A DNA stretch of 64,000 nt from assembly GCF_013410035.1 (NCBI RefSeq), contig NZ_JACCBW010000001.1, positions 372,001-436,000 of the forward strand, in the 5' to 3' direction. The DNA comes from Nocardioides cavernae (GTDB taxonomy: Bacteria; Actinomycetota; Actinomycetes; Propionibacteriales; Nocardioidaceae). A program made the position numbers and the translations under genes. Positions within the stretch are counted from its first letter, which is position 1, and every line of letters starts with the position of its first letter. Positions 1 through 9,481 of this stretch are shown in pieces. The notes beneath the pieces were generated by a model. It had not been told where the DNA came from, did no database searches, and saw only the letters and a program-made list of their open reading frames with translations.

Positions 1-610
1 CCCGCTTGACCGCGACCGCGTCGCGCGCCTCGCTGACCTGGACCTCGCGGACCTCGAGCAGCACCTCGGCGGCCTTCAGCTCGTCGTACTCGCGTGCCTC
101 CTGCCCGATCACGACGTCACGTACGCCGTCGCGGCGGGTGAGCTCCTCGGTCGAGTCGGCGTCGAGCAGCGAGGCGAACGCGATCAGCTCGGGGTCGCCC
201 TCGGAGTACATGTCGGCGACCGTCCGAGCCACCTTGGCGCGCTGCGCGTCCCGGTCGACGCCTCCCTGGGCCAGCGCCGCCTCCGCCTCGGCGAGCTCCT
301 GCTCGGCCGTGGCGAGCTCGGCCTGCATCTGCGCGTCGGCCTCCTGCGCGACCTCGACCTTGCCGCGTGCGGTGGCGAGCCGGGTCTTGGCGACACCGAG
401 CTGCTCCTGCGCGGCGGCGAGCCGCTCGCCGGCCTTGCGCAGCTGGGCGCTGGACTCGTCGAGGTCCTGGTGCGCGCCCTTGAGCTCGCGCTCGACCTCG
501 TTCTTCTTGTCCTTGAGGTCGTCTGCATGTGCTGCGGACACGCCCAGCGCCATGACCGCGACGAGTGCGGCAGCCATGCGTCGGTGAGCAGTGCGGGGGA
601 AGGAACGCAC
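1..610 (-). CDS. Exported coiled-coil protein, EnvC/M23 peptidase-like (partial, C-terminus off window)
   Basis: The first 203 codons are visible, read from a GTG at 610. The N-terminus has basic residues, a hydrophobic stretch and a cleavage-like AHA-DD (about residues 12-33), which looks like a signal peptide. The next 100 or so residues are a long Glu/Lys/Gln/Ala-rich coiled coil (DLKDKKNEVERELKGAHQDL and onward). This is typical of FtsX-activated murein hydrolases of the EnvC/M23 or RipC type. It lies directly after ftsE-ftsX on the same strand, as in many actinobacteria. The catalytic domain is outside the window, so peptidase class is inferred from position and the coiled coil only. An internal ATG at 577 is an alternative start but would remove part of the basic n-region. 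Confidence 0.7.
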   Translation of the reverse strand, partial: MRSFPRTAHRRMAAALVAVMALGVSAAHADDLKDKKNEVERELKGAHQDLDESSAQLRKAGERLAAAQEQLGVAKTRLATARGKVEVAQEADAQMQAELATAEQELAEAEAALAQGGVDRDAQRAKVARTVADMYSEGDPELIAFASLLDADSTEELTRRDGVRDVVIGQEAREYDELKAAEVLLEVREVQVSEARDAVAVKR

Positions 611-696
611 CGGGGAGCCTTTGCATCGGGGAAGCGGGGAAGGTGACGTCCCGGCCGGCTCGGCCGGGGCGACGCCTAGACGCTAACCTCCGCGAC

Positions 697-1605
697 TCAG
701 ACTTTGAGGTATTTCCGCGTCAGCACGAGTGTCGGCAGCAACGTCAGCACCGGACCGAGGATCGCGATGGCGAGCGCGGCCACCCGGAACTCGGCCCAGC
801 CGATCCACGGGACGAACCTGAGGTTGGACGCGAGGTCCCCGATGGCGAAGTGGAGGAACGCCGCCAGCGCCCCTCCGGCGAGCGCCACGCTGATCAGCGC
901 GGTGACCAGCGCCTCCAGGAGGAACGGCAGCGCGATGTAGAGCGTGGAGGCACCCACCAGGCGCATGATGCCGATCTCCTTGCGGCGCGCGAACGCCGCC
1001 AGGCGGATCGTGTTGGCGACGAGGAGCAGCGCGGCCAGCACGAGCAGCGCCGCGGTGCCGAGGGCGTACGTGCGCATCTTGGTGATCGTGGTGAGGATCG
1101 GCCCCACCTGCTCGCGCAGGTCACGGACCCGCGAGACGCCGTCGAGCCCCTGCACGGCGCTCGTGATCCCCTCGTACTGCTCCGGGTCCTCCAGCGTGAT
1201 CCAGATGGTCTGCGGCATGTCCTCCGCGGTCAGCGCCGGGTTGTCGCCGGAGAACAGCTCCTCGCCGTAGAGCTCCTTGGCCTTCTCCAGCGCGACCTCG
1301 CCGGACTCGAAGCGGTAGCTCGAGACCTCGGGGTTGTCGTCGACGACGGCCTCGATCTCGGCCTTCTGCGCGTCGGTCACCGGGTTGGGGCAGACCGGGT
1401 TGGAGTCGTTGAGCCGACAGAGGTAGACGGTGATCTGGAGCTGGTTGCCGAAGTGGTCGGCCGCCCGGGTCGCCTGCTGCTGGAAGAGCAGGCCGATGCC
1501 GACGAGCGTGAGCGACACGACGAGGGTGAGGATCACCGCCAGGTGCATCGTCAGGTTGCGGCGCAGGCCCTGGCCGAGCTCGGAGTAGACGTAGCGAAGC
1601 TGCAT
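697..1605 (-). CDS. ftsX: Cell division protein FtsX, permease-like subunit of FtsEX
   Basis: 302 residues, the normal length. There is one N-terminal membrane helix (about 19-41), a large extracellular domain (about 42-175) and three C-terminal helices (about 179-205, 226-260, 272-295), which is the FtsX topology. The N-terminus MQLRYVYSELGQGLRRN is typical of actinobacterial FtsX. The extracellular loop contains two Cys (in YLCRLN and PVCPNP) that could form a disulfide. FtsX transmits ATP-driven changes in FtsE to a cell-wall hydrolase outside the membrane, and the EnvC-like gene just downstream is the likely target. It follows ftsE with a 50-base gap. Confidence 0.95.
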   Translation of the reverse strand: MQLRYVYSELGQGLRRNLTMHLAVILTLVVSLTLVGIGLLFQQQATRAADHFGNQLQITVYLCRLNDSNPVCPNPVTDAQKAEIEAVVDDNPEVSSYRFESGEVALEKAKELYGEELFSGDNPALTAEDMPQTIWITLEDPEQYEGITSAVQGLDGVSRVRDLREQVGPILTTITKMRTYALGTAALLVLAALLLVANTIRLAAFARRKEIGIMRLVGASTLYIALPFLLEALVTALISVALAGGALAAFLHFAIGDLASNLRFVPWIGWAEFRVAALAIAILGPVLTLLPTLVLTRKYLKV

Positions 1606-1655
1606 GGAGTGGGGGCTCTCGATCCGTTCTGGGTCGGGTCTGGGTGAGGTCCGGG

Positions 1656-2345
1656 TCAGCTCTGGTGGCCGTAGACGCCCTGCGCCTGGTCGCGCACGAC
1701 GTGGCCGTTCTCGAGCTCGATGACGCGCTTGCGCATCTGGTCGACGATGCTCGAGTCGTGCGTGGCCATCACGACGGTCGTGCCGGTGCGGTTGATGCGG
1801 TCGAGGAGCTTCATGATCCCGACCGACGTGGTGGGGTCGAGGTTGCCGGTGGGCTCGTCGGCGATGAGGATCATCGGCCGGTTGACGAAGGCCCGCGCCA
1901 CGGCGACGCGCTGCTGCTCGCCGCCGGAGAGCTCGTCGGGCATCCGCTCGCCCTTGCCGCCGAGACCGACCAGCTCCAGCGTCTCGGGGACGACGTCCTT
2001 GATCTCCTTGCGCGACTTGCCGATGACCTGCAGCGCGAAGGCGACGTTCTCCGAGACCGTCTTGTTGGGCAGCAGCCGGAAGTCCTGGAACACGGTGCCG
2101 ATGTCGCGGCGCAGCCGGGGCACCTTCCAGCTCGCCAGCCGGTTGATCTCCTTGCCGGCGACGTAGACCCGGCCCTGGGTCGGACGGTACTCGCGAAGCA
2201 CGAGTCGCAGGAAGGTCGACTTGCCCGAGCCGGACGAGCCCACGAGGAAGACGAACTCCCCCTTCTCGACGTCGACGGAGATGTTGTCGAGCGCCGGGTG
2301 GGGGTGGCCGGGATAGGTCTTGGTGACCTTCTCGAAGCGAATCAC
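1656..2345 (-). CDS. ftsE: Cell division ATP-binding protein FtsE
   Basis: ABC-type ATPase of 229 residues when started at the GTG at 2345 ([11 protein letters not shown]), matching the usual FtsE length. The frame stays open further upstream, but the extra residues are unlike FtsE. Visible motifs are Walker [10 protein letters not shown] (36-44), Q-loop Q87, signature LSGGEQQ (139-145) and Walker B ILIADEP (159-165). It powers the FtsEX complex that controls septal peptidoglycan hydrolysis. First gene of an ftsE-ftsX-hydrolase operon. Its upstream region (2346-2484) is divergent from the sigma-factor gene. Confidence 0.95.
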   Translation of the reverse strand: MIRFEKVTKTYPGHPHPALDNISVDVEKGEFVFLVGSSGSGKSTFLRLVLREYRPTQGRVYVAGKEINRLASWKVPRLRRDIGTVFQDFRLLPNKTVSENVAFALQVIGKSRKEIKDVVPETLELVGLGGKGERMPDELSGGEQQRVAVARAFVNRPMILIADEPTGNLDPTTSVGIMKLLDRINRTGTTVVMATHDSSIVDQMRKRVIELENGHVVRDQAQGVYGHQS

Positions 2346-2484
2346 GGCGTCGAGGCTACGTGAGGGGTGGACGCGATCGGCGAATCCCGGGCGCGCCGCA
2401 ACCTGTGAGGCTGCACGCACGTGTGGGGTGGGTGAGGACGCCGACAGGGGCGCCCTGACGAGCCGGACGAACGGGGACAGCGGC

Positions 2485-3003
2485 ATGCCGGACGCAGCCG
2501 AGCGCGACTTCGAGGAGTTCTACGCGGCCACGTGGCCGCGGACGCTCGCAGTCGTGTACGCCCTCACCGGGGACCGGGGGTCCGCCGAGGAGATCGCCCA
2601 GGAGGCCTACGTCAAGGCGTGGTCGCACTGGACGAAGGTCTCGCGCTACGACCAGCCGGCCGCCTGGGTCCGCCAGGTCGCGACCCGTCTGTCGGTCAGC
2701 CGCTGGCGCCGCGGCAAGGTCGCCGCCGCGTGGCTCGCGCGGAACCGGACCGAGCAGGTGTCACCCGCGCCGGACGAGACGTCGACCGCGCTGGTCCAGG
2801 CCCTCCTGCGGCTGCCCGAGGCCCAGCGGCGCGCCATCGTCCTGCACCACCTCGCCGACCTGCCCGTCGACGAGGTCGCTCGCATCGAGCGATGCCCCGC
2901 CGGGACCGTCAAGGCCCGCCTCTCCCGAGGGCGCACCGCCCTCGCCCACCTGCTCAGCGACGACCCGGCTGACGAGACGAACGGAGCCCCGACCCATGTC
3001 TGA
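2485..3003 (+). CDS. ECF-type RNA polymerase sigma factor
   Basis: 172 residues from the ATG at 2485. The frame is open further upstream, but that part has no sigma-like content and overlaps the ftsE promoter region. Region 2 is seen as [22 protein letters not shown] (shown here only as a landmark at about residues 22-43), and region 4 as [21 protein letters not shown] followed by a helix-turn-helix near the C-terminus. The short size and two-domain layout fit the ECF (group 4) class. Its stop overlaps the start of the next gene (ATGTCTGA), so the pair is translationally coupled. The partner is the candidate regulator of this sigma factor. No target promoter is obvious. Confidence 0.85.
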   Translation: MPDAAERDFEEFYAATWPRTLAVVYALTGDRGSAEEIAQEAYVKAWSHWTKVSRYDQPAAWVRQVATRLSVSRWRRGKVAAAWLARNRTEQVSPAPDETSTALVQALLRLPEAQRRAIVLHHLADLPVDEVARIERCPAGTVKARLSRGRTALAHLLSDDPADETNGAPTHV

Positions 3004-4234
3004 CCTCGACCAGCTCGACCGCGCGTTCGACGCCCTGACCCGCGACCTGGCCCACACCCCCGGACCCGGCGCGGTCGCCGCGATCGCCACCGCGCGGAGG
3101 CGAGGGCGTACGCGCGTGGGAGCCGTCGCGCTCGCGGCGCTCGTCGTCGTGGGTGGCGGGCTGGCCGTGCCACGCCTGGTGTTCCCCGAGGGTGGCGTGG
3201 CCGCCCACGGCGGGTCGGCGCGCTTCGACCGGGCCGCGCTCGCCCGGGCCACGGACGGCTGGATCGGCGAGTGGGAGGACTGGGAGCGCTACTCGCCCTG
3301 GGGTGGCGGGGGCTTCGGTGCGGCGTCGTGCTCGTCGCTCACCGGGCCCGGCGGGCAGTCGGCGCCCGAGCCCGCGAGCACGGGCTCCTCGCGCTTCGTC
3401 AGCCACTCCGGCGCGTCCGCCGTCCTCGTCGTGCAGCAGTTCTCCGACGCCGGACGCGCCGCGTCCGCGCAGGCCCTGTCGAACCCGGCTCCCGACACCT
3501 GCGGATCCACGACGACCTACGACGTCGACGGGGTCCAGGTCCGCCACGACTCGATGGCACCCGAGGGCGACTCGGTCGACCAGATGTGGCTCGGCGACAT
3601 CTGGAGCGTGCAGATCGGGACCGGCCGAGCGCAGCTCGAGCTGGTCAACGACACGGGCACAGCGGACGGCGCCGTCGCCGAGGACGTCGCCGAGGCCCTC
3701 GTCGCCGGCCTGCGCGACGGACGGACGCAGTCGGGCATGAGCGAGGTCGAGCCGGTGCCGGAGGGAAAGGGACAGCTGCCCGCGTGGCCCGACGTCGACC
3801 TCGAGGGCGCCCTGCACGGGTGGCGGTCAGCGTCCCGGATGAGCGCGACGGCGACGCCGAACACGCCCTGCCTCGACGAGACGCTGGGCTCCGGTGGGGT
3901 GTCGTCCACCGGCGGCGGCACGCCGCGCGGGTTCACCCACCGCATCGTGGGCTTCGACGACGACTCGACCGGGCCCGCCCTGGTGGAAACCATGCTGGCG
4001 CAGCTCCGCGCGTGCGTCGACGCCGACATGCAGGTCGAGACGCTGCCCAACGGCGTCCACCTCGCGACCTACGACTCCGGCGGAGAGGCGGGTCGCGGCG
4101 CCCTGTGGTTCGCGGCCTCCGAGGACCGGGCGGGTCTCGTGGCGGTCGACGGCGCCGGCCGCCCGATGCCGGTGGGGACACGGGAGGACGTGGCGGACGC
4201 ACTGCACGAGATCCTCCGCCTGCCGTGGAAGTGA
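2996..4234 (+). CDS. Single-pass membrane protein coupled to the ECF sigma factor
   Basis: 412 residues. A short cytoplasmic N-terminus (about 1-38, [20 protein letters not shown]) precedes one membrane helix (about 41-62). A large extracytoplasmic part of about 350 residues has two similar halves, each with Cys pairs and Asp/Gly-rich stretches. The layout is that of an anti-sigma or co-sensor membrane protein, and the 8-base overlap with the sigma gene supports a regulatory link. I see no zinc-binding anti-sigma motif in the N-terminus, so classical ZAS function is not supported. Family not recognised. Confidence 0.7.
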   Translation: MSDLDQLDRAFDALTRDLAHTPGPGAVAAIATARRRGRTRVGAVALAALVVVGGGLAVPRLVFPEGGVAAHGGSARFDRAALARATDGWIGEWEDWERYSPWGGGGFGAASCSSLTGPGGQSAPEPASTGSSRFVSHSGASAVLVVQQFSDAGRAASAQALSNPAPDTCGSTTTYDVDGVQVRHDSMAPEGDSVDQMWLGDIWSVQIGTGRAQLELVNDTGTADGAVAEDVAEALVAGLRDGRTQSGMSEVEPVPEGKGQLPAWPDVDLEGALHGWRSASRMSATATPNTPCLDETLGSGGVSSTGGGTPRGFTHRIVGFDDDSTGPALVETMLAQLRACVDADMQVETLPNGVHLATYDSGGEAGRGALWFAASEDRAGLVAVDGAGRPMPVGTREDVADALHEILRLPWK

Positions 4235-4247
4235 CGGTGCGCGAGCC

Positions 4248-4547
4248 TCAGAGAGGCATGGCCTCCACGGCGTCCTTGGCCTCCTTGAGGCCGACGCCGG
4301 TGCGCTCGCGGTAGACCTTGATCGCCTGGATGGTCTTACCGGACCGGCGCAGCTCGCGGACCTCGCCCATCCAGCCGTCCGTCGCGACGTCCGCGGCGGC
4401 CGCGGCCACAGCACCGGCCGGCGTCGCGGCCAGCTGGGCCAGCTGCCCCTCGAGCCGGGCGACGCGCTGCTCGAGGGCGGCGAGCCGGGCGCGGGCGGAG
4501 TCGTCCCCGTCCGGACCGATCACCTCGGGCTTGCTGAAGAATCCCAT
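4248..4547 (-). CDS. Small protein with ribosomal L7/L12 C-terminal-like domain
   Basis: 99 residues. The N-terminus (about 1-45) is a short region followed by a coiled-coil heptad stretch (LAALEQRVARLEGQLAQL). An Ala-rich linker follows. The last 30 residues (GKTIQAIKVYRERTGVGLKE) match the helix-turn-helix of the bL12 C-terminal domain that binds translation GTPases. It lacks the L12 N-terminal dimerisation domain that docks on L10, so it is not the ribosomal stalk protein itself. It lies just upstream of prfB in the same direction (18-base gap). Role in translation is inferred. Confidence 0.75.
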   Translation of the reverse strand: MGFFSKPEVIGPDGDDSARARLAALEQRVARLEGQLAQLAATPAGAVAAAAADVATDGWMGEVRELRRSGKTIQAIKVYRERTGVGLKEAKDAVEAMPL

Positions 4548-4564
4548 GGCGTCAGCCTAGGACC

Positions 4565-5680
4565 TCAGGCGTCGACCTTCTCCGCACCCCGGCGCCAGCG
4601 GATGCCGGCCTCCATGAAGTCGTCGAGGTCGCCGTCGAAGACCGCGCTGGGGTTGCCGGACTCGTAGCCGGTCCGCAGGTCCTTGACGATCTGGTAGGGG
4701 TTGAGGACGTAGTTGCGCATCTGGTCGCCCCAGCTCGCTGCGACGTCGCCCTTGAGGTCCTTCTTGAGCGCGGCCTCCTCGGCCTTCTTCTGCGCGAGCA
4801 GCTTGGCCTTGAGCACCACCATGGCGGACGCCTTGTTCTGCAGCTGGGACTTCTCGTTCTGGCAGGACACGACGATGCCGGTCGGGATGTGCGTGAGGCG
4901 GACCGCGGAGTCGGTGGTGTTGACCGACTGGCCGCCGGGGCCGCCGGAGCGGAAGACGTCCACGCGGACCTCGTTCTCGTCGACCTCGATCTCGTCGGTC
5001 TGCTCGAGCACCGGGACGACCTCGACCGCGGCGAAGGACGTCTGGCGCCGGCCCTGGTTGTCGAACGGGCTGATCCGCACGAGGCGGTGGGTGCCGGCCT
5101 CGACCGACAGGGTGCCGTAGGCGTAGGGCGCGTGGATCGCGAACTCGGCGGACTTGATGCCCGCCTCCTCGGCGTACGACACGTCGTAGACCTCGACGCC
5201 GTACTTGTGCTGCTCGGCCCAGCGCGTGTACATCCGCATGAGCATCTCGGCGAAGTCCGCGGCGTCGACGCCACCGGCGCCGGAGCGGATCGTCACGATC
5301 GCCTCGCGCTCGTCGTACTCACCGGAGAGGAGCGTGCGGATCTCGAGCGACTCGACGGCCTTCTTGATGCGGCCCAGCTCGGCCTCGGAGTCGGCCAGCG
5401 TCTCGGCGTCGCCCTCCTCCTGCGCCATCTCCACCATGAGCCCGAGGTCGTCGACCCGGGTCTCGAGGGAGGTGAAGCGGTCGAGCTCGCCCTGCAGCGC
5501 GGACAGGCGACCGGTGACGCGCGTGGCGTTGTCCTGGTCGTCCCACAGGTCCGGGGCCGCGACCTGCTCCCCCAGCTCGGCGATCTCCGCGCGCATCCGG
5601 TCCAGGTCGAGGACCTGACCGATGGTCTTCATGGTCGCCTGGAGCTGCTTGATCTCTACGTCGAAGTCGATGCCTGCCAC
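4565..5680 (-). CDS. prfB: Peptide chain release factor 2
   Basis: 371 residues from the GTG at 5680 ([18 protein letters not shown]). The frame continues open far upstream through the next gene's antisense-like frame, but RF2 begins here. Motifs seen are the stop-codon reading tripeptide SPF (about residue 203, in RISPFDNQG) and the catalytic GGQ loop ([19 protein letters not shown], near residue 248). SPF plus GGQ identifies RF2, which reads UGA and UAA. The +1 programmed frameshift site common in other bacteria (an in-frame UGA near codon 25) is absent. Spacing to the upstream glycine-rich gene is 32 bases. Confidence 0.95.
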   Translation of the reverse strand: MAGIDFDVEIKQLQATMKTIGQVLDLDRMRAEIAELGEQVAAPDLWDDQDNATRVTGRLSALQGELDRFTSLETRVDDLGLMVEMAQEEGDAETLADSEAELGRIKKAVESLEIRTLLSGEYDEREAIVTIRSGAGGVDAADFAEMLMRMYTRWAEQHKYGVEVYDVSYAEEAGIKSAEFAIHAPYAYGTLSVEAGTHRLVRISPFDNQGRRQTSFAAVEVVPVLEQTDEIEVDENEVRVDVFRSGGPGGQSVNTTDSAVRLTHIPTGIVVSCQNEKSQLQNKASAMVVLKAKLLAQKKAEEAALKKDLKGDVAASWGDQMRNYVLNPYQIVKDLRTGYESGNPSAVFDGDLDDFMEAGIRWRRGAEKVDA

Positions 5681-5712
5681 AAGGAGCAAGGGTACGGGCT
5701 GGGCGGCGGAGG

Positions 5713-6744
5713 TCAGAACTGCAGGACGACGCGGCCGTTGCCGCCGCGGCCCGCGGTGCCGGCGCCCTGTCCCCCGTTGCCGGCCGCGACCGGGCCGGTC
5801 ACCCCCGTGACGTTGGCACCGCTCGCGCCGCCGGTGTAGCTCGACCCGGCTCCGCCGGCACCACAGACGTCCGCGACGCTGCCGGCGAGCAGGGAGCCGC
5901 TGCGGACCCCGCCCGAGCCCCCGCCCGCGTAGCCTCCGCCACCACCGCCCGAGCCCGCGCCCGCCCGCGGCACGCCGTTGGCGCCGTTGCCGCCTGTGGC
6001 CGGCACGTTGGCTCCGCCCGTGTTGCCCGGCGCTGCGGTCGGAGTGAGTCCTCCGCCGCTCCCGCTGCTGCCGGCCGCACCGGGCGTCGTGGGCCCGCTC
6101 GGAGAGCCCGACGCGCCGCCACCGCCGCCCGCCGAGAAGGAGTTCAGGGTGTAGGTCACGCTGGCGTCCCCGCCGGCGCCTGCAGTGGCGGCCGACGCGC
6201 CCCCGTTGCCCGGATTCGACGAGTTGGCGTTCTGGGCGGACACCGCCCCTTTGCCGCCTCCGCCGCCTGCGACCGCGATCGGGGTGCCGGCGATCAGGAC
6301 GGCGGACCCGCCGCCTCCGCCGCCGCCGACGATGTTCGTGCCGCGGCCACCGGCTCCGCCTGCGCCGTAGCCGCTCCCCGAGGTGCCGGCCGTCGCGGCG
6401 TTGCCCGCTCCGTCTCCGCCTCCACCGCCGACCACCACGGTCAGCGTGGTGCCGGAGGGGTTGGAGGGCAGGGTGATCGTGCCCTGCACGCGGGCGCCGC
6501 TCCCGCCGGTGTAGCCGGCACTGCCGCCTCCGCCACCGCCGACGATGTCGAAGACGATGGTCCGGTAGCCCGCCGGGATGGTGACGGCGAAGGTGCCGGG
6601 GTCGGTGTAGGTGTTGGTGAAGCTGGCCGCGAACGCCGGCGCTGTGGCCGCGACCGAGATCGCGGGAACGCTCCACGCGACCCCGCGCGTGAACGTCCGG
6701 CGACTCACCTCGCGTCGGCGTCCCGGGTCCTGCTGGCGCTCCAC
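5713..6744 (-). CDS. Exported glycine-rich protein with Tat-like signal
   Basis: 343 residues from the GTG at 6744. This start is chosen because AAGGGGGAAAGACA immediately precedes it, a strong ribosome-binding site. An upstream ATG at 6783 is possible but has none. The N-terminus has a twin-arginine motif (SRRTFTRG), a hydrophobic core and PAFAA-S, so export through Tat is likely. The mature part begins with [21 protein letters not shown], then is dominated by GGGGGG runs, GAGG repeats and Ala/Thr/Asn. It ends in NGRVVLQF, a terminal beta-strand pattern found in glycine-rich surface proteins. Function unknown; a cell-surface structural protein is plausible. Confidence 0.75.
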   Translation of the reverse strand: MERQQDPGRRREVSRRTFTRGVAWSVPAISVAATAPAFAASFTNTYTDPGTFAVTIPAGYRTIVFDIVGGGGGGSAGYTGGSGARVQGTITLPSNPSGTTLTVVVGGGGGDGAGNAATAGTSGSGYGAGGAGGRGTNIVGGGGGGGSAVLIAGTPIAVAGGGGGKGAVSAQNANSSNPGNGGASAATAGAGGDASVTYTLNSFSAGGGGGASGSPSGPTTPGAAGSSGSGGGLTPTAAPGNTGGANVPATGGNGANGVPRAGAGSGGGGGGYAGGGSGGVRSGSLLAGSVADVCGAGGAGSSYTGGASGANVTGVTGPVAAGNGGQGAGTAGRGGNGRVVLQF

Positions 6745-6807
6745 TGTCTTTCCCCCTTGGTGGACAACTCGTTGCCACTGCAACGATCAGTCTACGAAAA
6801 GGTAACA

Positions 6808-6850
6808 GCGCGGACGTGATCCGGGGCCTGTACCCGGATCACGCCCGCGC
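6808..6850 (-). terminator. Rho-independent terminator after the exported protein gene at 6868-7647
   Basis: An 18-base inverted repeat with one mismatch (arms 6808-6825 and 6833-6850, GCGCGGACGTGATCCGGG and its complement) closes a 7-base loop. On the minus strand it begins 18 bases past the stop of the gene at 6868 and is followed by TTACCTTTTCG, a partial U-tract. It separates that gene from the glycine-rich gene further on. Confidence 0.8.
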
Positions 6851-6867
6851 TGGCGTGAGGTGCGCGA

Positions 6868-7647
6868 TCAGCGCGTGCAGAGCACCTCGGGGGTGCCCAC
6901 ACCGACCGTGGCGGCCGGCGTGGCGCTGGTGGTCGCGTCGATCTTGATGCGGAAGGCGCCCGTGAGGTCGAACAGCTCGTCGGCGACGATGGTGCCGACC
7001 GAGAGCGAGTGCGAGGCCAGGGTCGAGCCGTCGGCGGACACGGTCACGGCGCCGCTCGAGCCGCTCTCGGAGGCGTCGGTGAGCGCGAAGGTCGCACGCA
7101 TCGAGGTGCACTTGCGACCGAGGGTGTACTCGATCGTGGACGGCGTGCCCGCGGTCGTGGTCGCCAAGCTGGCGCCGTAGTACTCGGTGCCGACCGTGAT
7201 GCCGGCCGGCGCGAAGTTGGTGGCGACCGGCGTGCGGTAGGCCAGCTTCTCCCAGCGGTAGACCTCGACGCCGACGGACTTGCTGAAGCCCTTCTTGATG
7301 CCCTTCGAGGCGGGCTTGAGGACGCGGTACTCGCGCGAGCCCGGCGTCGACGGCTTGTCCGTGAGGACGTACGTGCCGTTCTTCTTCACCTTCGCGCTGC
7401 CGGTGACGGTCCACTTCTTCTTGTTGCCGACCCGCTGCTGCAGGACGACCTTCTCGCCCGCGGCCTTCGGCGTGACGCGGCCACGGACCTTGACGGTGTC
7501 CTCCTTCGCGACGGCGACCTCGATGTTCGCCTTCGCGGTGACCGTGTAGGTCTTCGCCTTCGCGGGAGCGGCCGTGGCGGGCGCGACCAGCGCGAGCGAG
7601 CCGGCGGTGAGGGCCGCGGCGGCGGCCAGGGCGGTGATGCGGTTCAT
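6868..7647 (-). CDS. Exported protein of unknown function
   Basis: 259 residues. Signal peptide MNRITALAAAAALTAGSLAL with cleavage near ATA-AP (about residue 27). The mature part starts with a Lys/Thr/Val-rich Ig-like beta region (about 33-110, YTVTAKANIEVAVAKEDTV, then RVTPKAAGEKVVLQQRVG). The pattern resembles bacterial Ig-like modules in actinobacterial secreted proteins. The second half (about 125-259) is predicted beta-rich with two Cys (GRKCTSM and VLCTR) that could pair, and it has a NPCBM-like feel (ATTTAGTPSTIEYTLGRKC, then a D-x-S-E-S-G-S loop). That likeness is an impression only. Monocistronic, with its own terminator. Confidence 0.7.
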   Translation of the reverse strand: MNRITALAAAAALTAGSLALVAPATAAPAKAKTYTVTAKANIEVAVAKEDTVKVRGRVTPKAAGEKVVLQQRVGNKKKWTVTGSAKVKKNGTYVLTDKPSTPGSREYRVLKPASKGIKKGFSKSVGVEVYRWEKLAYRTPVATNFAPAGITVGTEYYGASLATTTAGTPSTIEYTLGRKCTSMRATFALTDASESGSSGAVTVSADGSTLASHSLSVGTIVADELFDLTGAFRIKIDATTSATPAATVGVGTPEVLCTR

Positions 7648-7705
7648 GGGGTTCCCCGTCGTCTGGGGCCCGGTGGGGCCCGTTCGGTCAGGGAGATGCG
7701 GCGGA

Positions 7706-9481
7706 TCAGGGGAAAGTTGCCACCGGACCCAGCAGAATTCCGGCGTGGGCCGGGACAGACGCCGTGCCCGCGCTCAGACGCACCCCCGCAGGGGTGGTGA
7801 AGAGGACCTCGCGCTCGCCCACCTGCACGACCGCCTCCGTCTCGCCCGTGTTGACGACGACGAGGAGGTCGCCGCGCCGCATCGTGAACAGCCGCCCCTC
7901 CACCGAGCACGACACGTGCCCGAAGGACGGGTCGGTCAGCTGCGGGAGCTCCCGGCGCAGCCGGGCGAGCCGGCGGTAGCAGTCGAGGACGACCGCGTGC
8001 CGGCCGGTGGACCGCTCCTCCCAGTCGAGGCGGGAGGCGCGGAACGTCTCGGGGTCCTGCGGGTCGAGGACGTCGGCGGGGTCCCAGCCCATCTTGGCGA
8101 ACTCCTCGATCCGGCCCTCCGCGGTCGCCGTCCCGAGCTCCGGCTCGGGGTGCGAGGTGAAGAACGCGAAGGGGGTCGAGGCCGCCCACTCCTCCCCCAT
8201 GAAGAGCATCGGCGTGAACGGGCCGGCGAGCGTGAGGAGCGCGGCGCAGGCGAGCTGGTCGTCGTCGAGGTGCTCGGCGAGGCGGTCGCCACGGGCGCGG
8301 TTGCCGACCTGGTCGTGGTTCTGGTTGGCGACGACGAGGCGCCACGTGGGCATCGTGTCGGTGTCCACCGGCTTCCCGTGCTCGCGCTCGCGGAACGACG
8401 ACCACGTGCCGTCGTGGAAGAAGCCCCTCTCGCACACCTTCGCGAGCGCCTCCAGCGGCTCGAAGTCGGCGTAGTAGCCGGTGGTCTCCCCGCTCAGGGC
8501 GACGTGCACGGCGTGGTGGAAGTCGTCGCTCCACTGGGCGTCGAGGCCGTGGCCGCCGGCCTCGCGGGGGCGTACGAGCGTCGTGTCGTTGAGGTCGGAC
8601 TCGGCGATCAGGGTCAGCGGACGGCCCAGGTGCGCGGACAGCGCGGCGGTCTCGATCGCCATCTCCTCGAGCAGGTGCACCTCGGAGGTGTCGCTGAGCG
8701 CGTGCACGGCGTCGAGCCGGAGGGCGTCGACGTGGTAGTCCTCGAACCACATCCGCACGTTGTCGAGGATGTAGCGCCGCACCTCTGCGGAGCCCTCGCC
8801 GTCGAGGTTGACCAGGTCTCCCCAGGTGTTGCGCCCGTCCTTGAGGTAGGGCCCGAAGCGGGGCAGGTAGTTGCCCGACGGCCCGAGGTGGTTGTGCACG
8901 ACGTCCTGCACGACGCCGAGGCCGGCCGCGTGGCAGGCGTCGACGAAGCGCCTGTAGGCGTCCGGGCCGCCGTACTCCTCGGAGACGGCGAACCAGCCGA
9001 CGCCGTCGTAGCCCCAGTTGTGGGTGCCGTTGAAGGCGTTGACCGGCATGACCTCGACCAGGTCGACACCGATGTCGAGGAGGTGGCCGAGCCGCTCGAT
9101 CGCCGAGTCGAGCGTGCCCCCGGGCGTGAACGTGCCGACGTGGAGCTCGTAGATCACCGACCCGGCGAGCTGGCGCCCGGTCCAGGCGTGGTCCTGCCAC
9201 TCGTACGTCGTCAGGTCGCGCCGCGAGAGGGCGTGCACGCCGCCCGGCTGACGGTGCGAGCGCGGGTCAGGCAGCGCGTCGGTGTCGTCGTCGAGGACGT
9301 AGCCGTAGTCGACGTAGTGCGGGCCCTCGCTCATCGGCGGCAGGGCCTCGGCGGGGGTCCACCAGTCGTCGGCCCCGCGCTGCATCTCGACGAGCCCGCC
9401 GCCCGCGTTGTCGCCGCAGAGCAGGCGGACGCGCTGCGCACGCGGCGCCCAGACGTCGTACGGCCCACGCACCGCGGTCAC
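7706..9481 (-). CDS. treZ: Malto-oligosyltrehalose trehalohydrolase
   Basis: 591 residues, GH13 fold. An N-terminal carbohydrate-binding module ([14 protein letters not shown]) leads into the barrel. The catalytic Asp lies in [11 protein letters not shown] and the acid Glu in [11 protein letters not shown]. It releases trehalose from the maltooligosyl-trehalose made by TreY. The start overlaps the treY stop by 4 bases (ATGA), so it is third in a glgX-treY-treZ operon. The last codons, including the stop, lie in a short sequence (7700-7730) that recurs near 18793-18819. Confidence 0.95.
   Translation of the reverse strand: MTAVRGPYDVWAPRAQRVRLLCGDNAGGGLVEMQRGADDWWTPAEALPPMSEGPHYVDYGYVLDDDTDALPDPRSHRQPGGVHALSRRDLTTYEWQDHAWTGRQLAGSVIYELHVGTFTPGGTLDSAIERLGHLLDIGVDLVEVMPVNAFNGTHNWGYDGVGWFAVSEEYGGPDAYRRFVDACHAAGLGVVQDVVHNHLGPSGNYLPRFGPYLKDGRNTWGDLVNLDGEGSAEVRRYILDNVRMWFEDYHVDALRLDAVHALSDTSEVHLLEEMAIETAALSAHLGRPLTLIAESDLNDTTLVRPREAGGHGLDAQWSDDFHHAVHVALSGETTGYYADFEPLEALAKVCERGFFHDGTWSSFREREHGKPVDTDTMPTWRLVVANQNHDQVGNRARGDRLAEHLDDDQLACAALLTLAGPFTPMLFMGEEWAASTPFAFFTSHPEPELGTATAEGRIEEFAKMGWDPADVLDPQDPETFRASRLDWEERSTGRHAVVLDCYRRLARLRRELPQLTDPSFGHVSCSVEGRLFTMRRGDLLVVVNTGETEAVVQVGEREVLFTTPAGVRLSAGTASVPAHAGILLGPVATFP

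Noticed and set aside
5600..5700. Programmed +1 frameshift in prfB
   Set aside because: The RF2 frame is uninterrupted from the GTG at 5680, and there is no in-frame UGA at the usual place near codon 25.
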